Part shown: one piece after another, positions 11,163-22,100 of the stretch
Layout of the letters: each line of letters opens with the position of its first letter
How positions within the stretch are numbered: position 1 is the first letter of the stretch
Origin: Branchiostoma floridae
Taxonomy: Eukaryota > Chordata > Leptocardii > Amphioxiformes > Branchiostomatidae
Reading direction: 5' to 3'
Length of the DNA: 64,000 nucleotides
NCBI RefSeq assembly: GCF_000003815.2
Contig: NC_049996.1
Span: forward strand, 3,519,144 to 3,583,143
Program-made: the position numbers and the translations under genes
Notes under the pieces: model-generated
What the model was told of the DNA's origin: nothing
Database searches by the model: none
Seen by the model: only the letters and a program-made list of their open reading frames with translations

Positions 11163-12010
11163 TTTTAGACCAAAACTGTATATTTTGGCCCCTGTACCCT
11201 GGTATTACAACCAAATGAGCTGAAATTTGACAGAGATGTGCCTTGATAATGCTCCCATATAAATTCGATAACACTTTTGGTGTACAGTACAACAAAATGC
11301 TTATTTTTGCGATTTTTTGACCAATTTTTGACCAAAAAAGGACACTTTTGGCCCCTGTACCCTGGTATTACAACCAAATGAGCTGAAATTTGACAGAGAT
11401 GTGCCTTGATAATGCCCCCATATAAATTCAATAACACTTTTGGTGTGCAGTACAACAAAATGCTTATTTTTGCGATTTTTTGACCAATTTTTGACCAAAA
11501 AAGGACACTTTTGGCCCCTGTACCCTGGTATTACAACCAAATGAGCTGAAATTTGACAGAGATGTGCCTTGATAATGCTCCCATATAAATTCGATAACAC
11601 TTTTGGTGTACAGTACAACAAAATGCTTATTTTTGCGATTTTTTGACCAATTTTTGACCAAAAAAGGACACTTTTGGCCCCTGTACCCTGGTATTACAAC
11701 CAAATGAGCTGAAATTTGACAGAGATGTGCCTTGATAATGCTCCCATATAAATTCGATAACACTTTTGGTGTACAGTACAACAAAATGCTTATTTTTGCG
11801 ATTTTTTGACCAATTTTTGACCAAAAAAGGACACTTTTGGCCCCTGTACCCTGGTATTACAACCAAAATGAGCTGAAATTTGACAGAGATGTGCCTTGAT
11901 AATGCCCCCATATAAATTCAATAACACTTTTGGTGTACAGTACAACAAAATGCTTATTTTTGCGATTTTTTGACCAATTTTTGACCAAAAAAGGACACTT
12001 TTGGCTCCTG
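11163..12010. repeat. 163-bp minisatellite, about five units
   Basis: The unit runs from TTTTTGACCAAAAAAGGACA through CCCTGTACCCTGGTATTACA and GATGTGCCTTGATAATG to TGTACAGTACAACAAAATGC. Repeated open frames start at 163-base intervals. Units are nearly identical, which points to recent expansion or homogenisation. Confidence 0.95.
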
Positions 12011-14667
12011 TACCTTGGTATTGCAATCGAATGAGCTGAAATTTGGTATAGATAGGCATTAGATACTTGGTAACAAGATTCAAGTAAAATTTTTGACATA
12101 AACAGCTTTAAAATGATTAATTTTGGCACTTTTCTGAGGGGAAATTTGTTTTCTTTTGGCCTCCTGACGTGACCTTCCGTGACCCCGCACAGAGCCACAC
12201 CTGTGCGCGTCAGCCGGAGAGTTAATTGAATCAAAGACCTAGCCAATCAGCGAAGAGGAGGCCAAAGGCTAATTAATATTCATAAGCGGGGCCTCATGAT
12301 CCCGTATATAGCAGTGTTCCCGCCAGGGGGAGCGAAGCCCGCCTAAGGCTCTCGCATTTTAGACTATTCAGAAGGCTTTATATTGTATTAGTTCTTAGGG
12401 GCATATCTATGATAATCGCAGCAGTCACTTAACTTCTCTTCAGGAGTTTAGCGTAACACTATTTCAGGTCAAACCGTCAAAGGCAACTAAAAACAAACTT
12501 TAACGTTACTGAGTTCAACAGTACTTATAACTTGTTATCCGAAGTTGAAACGCTAGCGATGGTATTTTCGCTGCGCTGTTAGCTCCGTGCGACTGTTGTT
12601 GACGGTCTTATAACGGTATATTTTGCACCCCTGTACCCTGGTATGAGTAACATTTGGTATAGATAGGCATAAGATAGTTGGTAAAATGATCCAAGTAAAA
12701 TTTTTGGCATAAAGTACTGTAAAAGGCTTAATTACAGCACTTTTTTTAGGGGAAATTGGTTTTCTTTCGTTCTCCATGCCATGACCTTTCGGACGTTCAC
12801 CCCACAGAGCCGACATCTGCACCTGCGTCTATCCGGCAGGAAGAGTTAATTCAATTAATGGTTCAGCCAATCAGCGAAGAGGAAAGCGAAGGCTAATTAA
12901 TATTCATAAGCGGGACCACACAATACGTTTACTTGAAGACTCAGGCCGTACAGACTTCTCGCCAGGATTTTTTCAAAGCGTCGGACAGGGGTCCGGGGGC
13001 CGCCGAATGTCCCTGGCGGGGTCCAGGGGCAGGGCCACTGTGGGGGGGACCCAGGTGGGCGAAGCCCCCCCGGAAGCTCTTGCATTTTAGACTATTGAGA
13101 AGGCTTCTTTTATCAGTTTTTTTAGGGCCATATCTACGATAATCGTAGCAGTCACTTACTTCTCTTCAGCAGTTTGACTTTAAAATATTTCGGGTCAAAG
13201 CTTCAAAGACAACTAAAACCTCATAAACAACAAACTTTACTTAGCTCAACAGTATACAAAAATATTGTACGGGTTGCCATCCTTAGTTGAAGCGCTTATT
13301 TATAGCGCTAGTATCTTCGCTGCGCCGTTAGCCGCCGTGCGACTTTTGTTGACGGTCTGATATCCCTACGTCGCCGCCTCGCTGATATTCCCACGGACAT
13401 GTTTCAAGAAAAATACCCAGCAAAAAAACGCTGTTCTGCGTCAAATTCTATTCTATAAAACATGTGGGACTCAGTGTTCCAGTCTAAATATTTTGTAGAA
13501 GCACCGCTGTAGGAAAGAAGGTCCAAGCAATGTAAAACATCACGTAGCATGAAGATCGCTGTCAACTGGCACACAGCACATGACTGTTTGAAACTCTAAG
13601 TCTAATCAACAGCCGTGTTTGATTGATAGCCGGCGGTCCTTTGATGAAGTCGGCGAAAGGTGCGTTAGTTAGAAAATCTGCGTTTAGTTTTGATACGTAA
13701 TTATAAGTTAGACAGTGGCGAGAATGATTATTTTCTCATCAATATTTCTCTTCAGAATTATTTGAACTTAATTGTACATCTAAACAATTGGCTTACCTGT
13801 GCAATGTTTATATGATTAATGATCAGTGTACTGAAATCATGTGTAACGTATGGCTCCTAGTCAATAGATCAGCATTTTTCTCTATAGTGACCACCTGTCT
13901 ATAGTGGCCACATTTCTATCACTGGACTGGAACTTGCGAAAACTGCTGTATTTTCTCCAGAGCAAATGTATGTGTTCCTAGTGCTGTTGTTGTTTGACAT
14001 AAACTTTGAACATTTAAATTGTAAGTAACTTTAAACTGCCAGAGTTTCAGCCCAATAAAACACTCTCAGCGCCAGGGTATGAACAGACTGACCAGACAGA
14101 CGAAAGAAATCCTCGAACAAGGTTCAATCGTATCTTCCGGGTCTGGCAGGACTGAGTTGTTAAACTAAAATAAGAATAGGCTCAATGGCTGATTGCATAC
14201 AAAGTAAAACAGTTTAACAGTTTTACAGCTTGAAGAAAACAAACGCTCCTACAGTACCTGCACCTGCTTGATAATTATTAAATCGTATTCCCTACTTGAA
14301 TAAAAAAAGTTCACTGCAATAATAAATGTACCCACATCACAAGGAGCTTATACTTTTTTAAACTTACACCTAGTTATCGTACTGAAAATTGTTAATGACA
14401 TTACATGAAGTCATTCAACAATTTTCAGTCATGATGAAAATTTTCTGAATGGAAGGTGTGATTATTGTCATTTTCTGAAAAATAGAAGCAAGCTCTGTCT
14501 TTACCTGGAATCAATTCACAATACCAGTTCACTTTGGGGGATAATGTACTGTTAAGAGGATGTTCCATTTTTGCGCAGGGGTGATTTGGAACAGTCCAAT
14601 GTTGCGTGGGAAGGGGTATGGCTGAAATATGCTGTATTTGCTCTTAAGCAAATGTCGGCCTTTCTAG

Positions 14668-17600
14668 TATTCGTAATGTTTCTTTCTTTCTTTCTTTCTT
14701 TCTCCTGTCAAATCTTCAAAGTGATTCATCTCCGCCGTTCCTGGACCGAATGACCTGAAATTTGGCACAGGGGTAGAATGGGCCAATACCTTGATGCTTT
14801 CTTCTCAGTTTTTTCATATCTGCCTCTAAAATGATTTTATTGAGATTTTTTGGTCAATTTTAGACCAAAACTGTATATTTTGGCCCCTGTGCCCTGGTAT
14901 TACAACCAAATGAGCTGAAATTTGACAGAGATGTGCCTTGATAATGCTCCCATATAAATTCGATAACACTTTTGGTGTACAGTACAACAAAATGCTTATT
15001 TTTGCGATTTTTTGACCAATTTTTGACCAAAAAAGGACACTTTTGGCCCCTGTACCCTGGTATTACAACCAAATGAGCTGAAATTTGACAGAGATGTGCC
15101 TTGATAATGCCCCCATATAAATTCAATAACACTTTTGGTGTACAGAACAACAAAATGCTTATTTTTGCGATTTTTTGACCAATTTTTGACCAAAAAAGGA
15201 CACTTTTGGCTCCTGTACCTTGGTATTGCAACCGAATGACCTGAAATTTGGTATAGATAGGCATTAGATACTTGGTAACAAGATTCAAGTAAAATTTTTT
15301 GACATAAACAACTTTAAAATGATTAATTTTGGCACTTTTCTGAGGGGAAATTTGTTTTCTTTTGGCCTCCTGACGTGACCTTCCGTGACCCCGCACAGAG
15401 CCACACCTGTGCGCGTCAGCCGGAGAGTTAATTGAATCAAAGACCTAGCCAATCAGCGAAGAGGAGGCCAAAGGCTAATTAATATTTATAAGCGGGGCCT
15501 CGTGATCCCGTATATAGCAGTGTTCCCGCCAGGGGGAGCGAAGCCCGCCTAAGGCTCTCGCATTTTAGACTATTCAGAAGGCTTTATATTGTATCAGTTC
15601 TTAGGGGCATATCTATGATAATCGCAGCAGTCACTTAACTTCTCTTCAGGAGTTTAGCGTAACACTAGTACTATTTCAGGTCAAACCGTCAAAGGCAACT
15701 AAAAACAAACTTTAACGTTACTGAGTTCAACAGCACTTATAACTTGTTATCCGAAGTTGAAACGCTAGCGATGGTATTTTCGCTGCGCTGTTAGCTCCGT
15801 GCGACTGTTGTTGACGGTCTTATAACGGTATATTTTGCACCCCTGTACCCTGGTATGAGTAACATTTGGTATAGATAGGCATAAGATAGTTGGTAAAATG
15901 ATCCAAGTAAAATTTTTGGCATAAAGTACTGTAAAAGGCTTAATTACAGCACTTTTTTTAGGGGAAATTGGTTTTCTTTCGTTCTCCATGCCGTGACCTT
16001 TCGGACGTTCACCCCACAGAGCCGACATCTGCACCTGCGTCTCGAGCCGGCAGGAAGAGTTAATTCAATTAATGGCTCAGCCAATCAGCGAAGAGGAAAG
16101 CGAAGGCTAATTAATATTCATAAGCGGGACCACACAATACGTTTACTTGAAGACTCAGGCCGTACAGACTTCTCGCCAGGATTTTTTCAAAGCGTCGGAC
16201 AGGGGTCCGGGGGCCGCCGAATGCCCCTGGCGGGGTCCAGGGGCAGGGCCACTGTGGGGGGGACCCAGGTGGGCGAAGCCCCCCCGGAAGCTCTTGCATT
16301 TTAGACTATTGAGAAGGCTTCTTTTATCAGTTTTTTTAGGGCCATATCTACGATAATCGTAGCAGTCACTTACTTCTCTTCAGCAGTTTGACTTTAAAAT
16401 ATTTCGGGTCAAAGCTTCAAAGACAACTAAAACCTCATAAACAACAAACTTTACTTAGCTCAACAGTATACAAAAATATTGTACGGGTTGCCATCCTTAG
16501 TTGAAGCGCTTATTTATAGCGCTAGTATCTTCGCTGCGCCGTTAGCCGCCGTGCGACTTTTGTTGACGGTCTGATATCCCTACGTCGCCGCCTCGCTGAT
16601 ATTCCCACGGACATGTTTCAAGAAAAATACCCAACAAAAAACGCTGTTCTGCGTCAAATTCTATTCTATAAAACATGTGGGACTCAGTGTTACAGTCTAA
16701 ATATTTTGTAGAAGCACCGCTGTAGGAAAGAAGGTCCAAGCAATGTAAAACATCACGTAGCATGAAGTTCGCTGTCAACTGGCACACAGCATATGACTGT
16801 TTGAAACTCTAAGTCTAATCAACAGCCGTGTTTGATTGATAGCCGGCGGTCCTTTGATGAAGTCGGCGAAAGGTGCGTTAGTTAGAAAATCTGCGTTTAG
16901 TTTTGATACGTAATTATAAGTTAGACAGTGGCGAGAATGATTATTTTCTCATCAATATTTCTCTTCAGAATTATTTGAACTTAATTGTACATCTAAACAA
17001 TTGGCTTACCTGTGCAATGTTTATATGATTAATGATCAGTGTACTGAAATCATGTGTAACGTATGGCTCCTAGTCCATAGATCAGCATTTTTCTCTATAG
17101 TGACCACCCGTCTATAGTGGCCACATTTCTATCACTGGACTGGAACTTGCGAAAACTGCTGTATTTTCTCCAGAGCAAATGTATGTGTTCCTAGTTGTTT
17201 GACATAAACTTTGAACATTTAAATTGTAAGTAACTTTAAACTGCCAGAGTTTCAGCCCAATAAAACACTCTCAGCGCCAGGGTATGAACAGACTGACCAT
17301 ACAGACGAAAATAAATCCTCGAACAAGGTTCAATCGTATCTTCCGGGTCTGGCAGGAAGTTGTTAAACTAAAATAAGAATAGGCTTGATGGCTGATTGCA
17401 TACAAAGTAAAACAGTTTAACAGTTTTACAGCTTGCAATTGAAGAAAACAAACGCTCCTACAGTACCTGCACCTGCTTGATAATTATTAAATCGTATGCC
17501 CTACTTGAATAAAAAAAGTTCACTGCAATAATAAATGTACCCACATCACGAGGAGCTTATACTTTTTTAAACTTACACCTAGTTATCGTACTGAAAATTG

Positions 17601-17876
17601 TTAATGACATTACATGAAGTCATTCAACAATTTTCAGTCATGATGAAAATTTTCTGAATGGAAGGTGTGATTATTGTCATTTTCTGAAAAATAGAAGCAA
17701 GCTCTGTCTTTACCTGGAATCAATTCACAATACCAGTCCACTTTGGGGGATAATGTACTGTTAAGAGGATGTTCCATTTTTGCGCAGGGGTGATTTGGAA
17801 CAGTCCAATGTTGCGTGGGAAGGGGTATAGCTGAAATATGCTGTATTTGCTCTTAAGCAAATGTCGGCCTTTCTAG
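14668..17876 (+). mobile_element. Helitron/Helentron-like element, copy C (tandem to B, 5' end missing)
   Basis: Follows the CTAG of copy B directly, starting at TATTCGTAATGTTTC and so lacking the palindromic 5' terminus. It has just over two units of the 163-bp array (14862-15215), the internal duplication, and the same 3' end (hairpin, CTAG at 17873-17876, followed by T). Head-to-tail joining without spacer is what rolling-circle elements can produce. Confidence 0.65.
14862..15215. repeat. 163-bp minisatellite, about two units
   Basis: Same unit as at 11163-12010. The interval between fixed flanks is 413 bases here and 903 in copy B, a difference of three units plus one inserted A. Confidence 0.9.
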
Positions 17877-18650
17877 TTGGAATTTAGTTTATGATTGTTT
17901 TCTTCCAGTCTTGGATGAGTTATTCTTTGCAAGCGGCCCCAGCAATATGATCAACTGTTACCTTTCCCCATCCCACCCACAGCTGGAATTGTCACTGACC
18001 CAGTTTTTACTAAGGAAAAACTTCAGCTACAGGCTAACCCCCATGCATAGCCTTGGGGCCCAGAAAAGGTAGTCTTTCAGGCTAGCCAGCCCAGCTCCTG
18101 GGCCCAGGCTTTTCCGTAAACCCGTTTCAGTTACATGGTATATAGTTACATGGAGGGTTTGCTTATAATTAAGCCCTTTGAATAACATGTTTGAGGCATC
18201 ATTTTACATCCCATCTGAAAAACCTGTGCAGCCCCAACCAAGATATCCTCACCTTGGATTGAACAGGGGTCTCCTAAAAACTACTCCCAGAACCAGGAGC
18301 TCAAAGTCTTTGGTTTGAACCTGCAACGTAATTAATGCAAAGCAAGCACCAGGCTAATTGCATTGGATGAATAAAAAAAGAAGTTAAAAATTTTTTCTAA
18401 TCACGTGCACCTTGGTTGAATTACATAAAATTTGGTTACAAACTCTCATCAAGTGTAGTAATATGTTAGCAGCAACACTATACAGTAGCAAATTAGATTC
18501 TTCTCTGTTCTTCCATAACAACTTGATGCACATCGATAAAACATTGAGCAGCATCACAGGTGAGACAGGTCCACCTCCTCCCAGAAAAATATGTTGTGGT
18601 GATTTATAAGCTAAAACCCTTGTGTACCGTTTCATTAATAGAGAAGTCAT
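17877..18650. other. no gene seen; contains inverted partner of the 6.8-kb repeat
   Basis: About 18040-18130 matches 6800-6905 in reverse complement (GGGCCCAGGCTTTTCCGTAAA). The rest shows nothing I can support. Confidence 0.5.
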
Positions 18651-18657
18651 TTTAGTC

Positions 18658-18808
18658 TACTGTAAATTCATTGAAGTTTGCGGGGATTTAACTTCACGGT
18701 AGCGGGAAAAAGGTCTTTTCACGGTGGTTTTAAGTTCGCGGTGAAGTGGCCACCGCGAAAAACCACGAACATTAAACCACCGCAAACATTTCTGCATTTA
18801 CAGTAACT
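18658..18808. mobile_element. MITE with TACTGTAAAT..TTGCGG inverted ends
   Basis: The ends TACTGTAAATTCATTGAAGT and ATTTCTGCATTTACAGTA form imperfect terminal inverted repeats of about 27 bases that continue into TTTGCGG/CCGCAAA. The GC-rich interior (CGCGGTGAAGTGGCC) is non-coding. This fits a widespread type of invertebrate MITE. Confidence 0.7.
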
Positions 18809-18968
18809 TGCCCCTCAATAGTTTCAGAGGTTCAAGATTTCAAAATGATCACGGGTAGGCTACCTATCCCTCCAAGAATTTCAAAATAATTTATCAGAAA
18901 TAACTCTAAAGGCCCCCCCCCCCCCCCAAGACTTTCTACTGCTGCCTTTGTTGATGACCCTTAGAATG

Positions 18969-19172
18969 TTACACTTTGAGCTGAAACACAGCTTTGAGTG
19001 AGAGATGGTCGGAAGGGAAGACCCTGTTGGGACAGCCGGTGAGTGGCGCAATGGCTGACTCCGGTACCGTGTCCAACACCTCTGTCACGCGTACGCTGTC
19101 CGAGCTGTACCAGATGTAGTCCAGGCACTCCACAAACGCACCATCGTAGTCTGTGAAGTCTGGTTCTTTTCC
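18969..19172 (-). CDS. EEP nuclease last exon
   Basis: 67 codons plus TAA, acceptor CTACCAG|GGA. It carries FTDYDGAFVECLDYIW and the terminal PSDHLSL with the catalytic Asp-His pair. Confidence 0.85.
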   Translation of the reverse strand, partial: GKEPDFTDYDGAFVECLDYIWYSSDSVRVTEVLDTVPESAIAPLTGCPNRVFPSDHLSLKAVFQLKV

Positions 19173-22100
19173 CTGGTAGAATTAAAACATTGTTAGATAT
19201 GGGCTATTGATTGTAGCGTCTTGTTGGCATAACTGTGAGTTAGGATGTTTGGCCCCAAAACCATCTACATGTAATTAGGTCCTGGGTTCAAATCCCATGA
19301 CATGCCACTGATGTTGTGCCTGAATGCCAAAGGAAAGGCACTTAGGCCAACTTTCCTCACTTCACCCAGGTATAAAAATGGGTACCTGACTTTAGTTGGG
19401 CAGTACAAGGCAGTGGAAGGAGAGGTTTGGGCTCCAATTACATACCCTAGACACAGTGGATATTAAAAAACCCACCTGTGGTCTCAAAAAGGCTATGGGA
19501 CCTTTACCGTTACCTTTTTATCTTATTGATGATTTTCAGAAGCAATGCTTTTAATAAGGGCCTCATTCAAGTGTAGCAATCCCTGAGTATAGAGACCAAA
19601 ATTGAATTTGTGTGATCCTCGGTTCCTTAATTGGCATATGATAAAATACATACTAATATGGCTTAAAAACAACAAAATGCTTAAAACACGCCAAAATTTG
19701 TCACATCTCTGGTCACAGGTTTTTGCCAGAGTTGGTTGCTGGGTAACTGAAACACAACATTTTGGTAGGTAGATATAGACTACAACACAGGATATTCTGT
19801 AATGCCTGAGGTACGGCCCAACCACATTACAATGCTACAAAATGCTCCAGTATTAAGAATGATTTTTAATGGCATTTTCAAACAACAGGAAAAGTGTTTA
19901 TATTTGTTGCAAATGTGTATGTGTATACTAGCTGAATAACACTGGCATTGTTGTGAAATATAAAAAGAAAATGTTCAAATTGCATTCATATGAACTTAAA
20001 CTAATCAAACTGAACGACTGTACCTTGACTTCAGCATAGGCACTCTTCAGAGACTTAGATGGATGTGAGAATACGCTGGATGGCAACAGTTCAATCAAAC
20101 ACTTACTCTGGAAGGAAGGAACAAAAAAAGAACAATTTCACAATTTCATTGACATCTACAATATCATGCAGCAGAAGGTAATAGTCGATGCGCATGAGCT
20201 TCATGTCTAAATCACTAGAGGGCACTGCTGCATGGTGTTTGGAGATATATAAAGCACTGTACTGATACATGTAAAGTGCACCTTTAGGTACAAATGGTGT
20301 TTTGAAAATGATAATAGCAGTGCCCCTAGTCTTTATTTCTCCAACGTTAGCAGTAGCTTTCAATGAGAGTTATCATTTTAGTATTTGATGAATCAATTAA
20401 AGAGGTGAGAATAGTCCGGCTAGAACCAAAAAACTGAAACAGTTTGATTTGTTGGTTCTAAGTTTCAAAATTAAATGCTCAACCAGAAAAACATAATGAA
20501 AACAAAGCCTGATGACAAGGTTTATGTCTTGATGCACAGAGTTTTATGGAGTGAATGCAGTCACATTAAAGTTTTCTCCCCTGCCATGATTGGTTAAAGA
20601 CCCCCAACTGTATTTTTTTAATCCATAACAGTGACCACTAAGTCCCTGATTCGCTACTGTGAAAGCCTGCTGACCAACTGTGGTGTGTTGTAGCTGGCTA
20701 CCTGGCTACCTGTGGTGTGAGTGGTCATCAATCCTAAGTTCTCCTCCCTCTGATCAAGGGCCTTGGAGAACCTTTCTACAAGCATCCTGCCATACCCCAA
20801 CACGAAAGATATTTGAGGTTGGGGTATGGTATCCAGGCTATCTGTTTTTCTGATGTCTGCTTGCTACGGGTACCTAACCTAACTTTTAAGTCCCCAAAAA
20901 ACAAGGAAATTGGCTGGTGTTGCCTAAAATACATGAAGTACATAGAACTGTGGGATTGTGTGGGGCAGGGTTGTAGCCAGCCTGAAATCATTTTCAGTCC
21001 CCTTGATTTTGAATGGGAATCCTATCGAGCACCAAAGGCATGGTGTGACGTTGCACGTCATTTCTAGGGGATCTGGGTCCCAGAAAATTTTTAAATCCAG
21101 ACCCTCTGAAACACTATTTCCTGCATTTTGAGGTGCAAATTTTGCTTGTAGACTAAGTTGTTCAATTATAGCATCTGTTTTGGTGAAGAAGAACACATGG
21201 GTTTCAGTTTTTTTTTTATATCTTTACATATCAATTTTTGTCTGTCCCAGAGGATGGAATGGGAAAAACTTTTTTCAGTCCCCAGCTGCAAAATTCCTTC
21301 AAAGGACTGAAGGACAGGTGCTGGCTACAACCCTGGTGTGGGGTAACTCCAGAACCCAGAAGCACAAAACATGAAACTTCACCCAGGGGTCAAAATGGGT
21401 ACACTTCAGTTGGGGAGGTAAAAGGTGATAGAAACAGAGGGATGGGCTCTGACTTCCAATACCGTACCCGAAACACAGTGGATAACAACTAACTGAGGCC
21501 CAACGTCCTCAAAAAGGCTATGGAACTGCCTTTAGGCCACAGCAAGTAAATTTTATGGATGACATCCGCGCTCATTAATTTTTGCCTGATTTCAGAAAAA
21601 AAAACAAGAATTTTTTTCTTCTTCAGGGAAGGCTGGATAGGCGAAAATGGGTAAAGGTTGTACCCTAATTATTGCATGTAGAATTGACACTAGAGACTCT
21701 GTAGCATTGACTGTAGTTGCAGAAGTGAAACTTGATAGATAGTTGTAAGAGTGGCACAACTATGGAAGCTATGAGTGTAGTTGCCAAGATGGTTAATGAT
21801 ACCAGTCTACCACACTAGTGTCACTTTAACTACACTGGTGCGCTTCTTAAATACAGGAATGAATGCCTTGTTGGCTGTGATGCCATATTTTGTCACATCA
21901 AGTCTTGTTACAACGTCTATTTTGAAAATATGCCATCTTGTTTTTTTTGCCCATCTTGTTTTTTTTTTGCCCTATCTCATTATTTTTGTAGTCTGCAGAG
22001 GATGTCATCCATAGAATTTACTTGCTGTGGCCTTAGTAACCATTCACCTTTACATGGACACAACCATATGAAAATCTGCTAACCCACCTGATTGTCGGAC

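Larger units (their letters stand above)
10892..14667 (+). mobile_element. Helitron/Helentron-like element, copy B
   Basis: Same element as copy A in the opposite orientation. It begins with the palindromic 5' end, here present twice in tandem with a 38-base period (10892 and 10930), then a TTTC microsatellite (10981-11007). The 163-bp array follows (11163-12010, about five units), then the internal duplication, the inverted 5' arm (GTATGGCTGAAATAT), the hairpin and terminal CTAG at 14664-14667. It carries about 70 bases absent from copy A near 13915-13990. Reading frames seen inside differ between copies by frameshifts, so none looks maintained. Confidence 0.65.

Noticed and set aside
11165-12083. 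Overlapping 97-106 codon frames repeated every 163 bases
   Set aside because: By-products of the minisatellite, whose period is not a multiple of three.
12933-13142. Gly/Pro/Arg-rich 69-aa frames, also at 16147 and 8690
   Set aside because: They come from the GC-rich block of the Helentron-like element and are not preserved with a common start in all copies.
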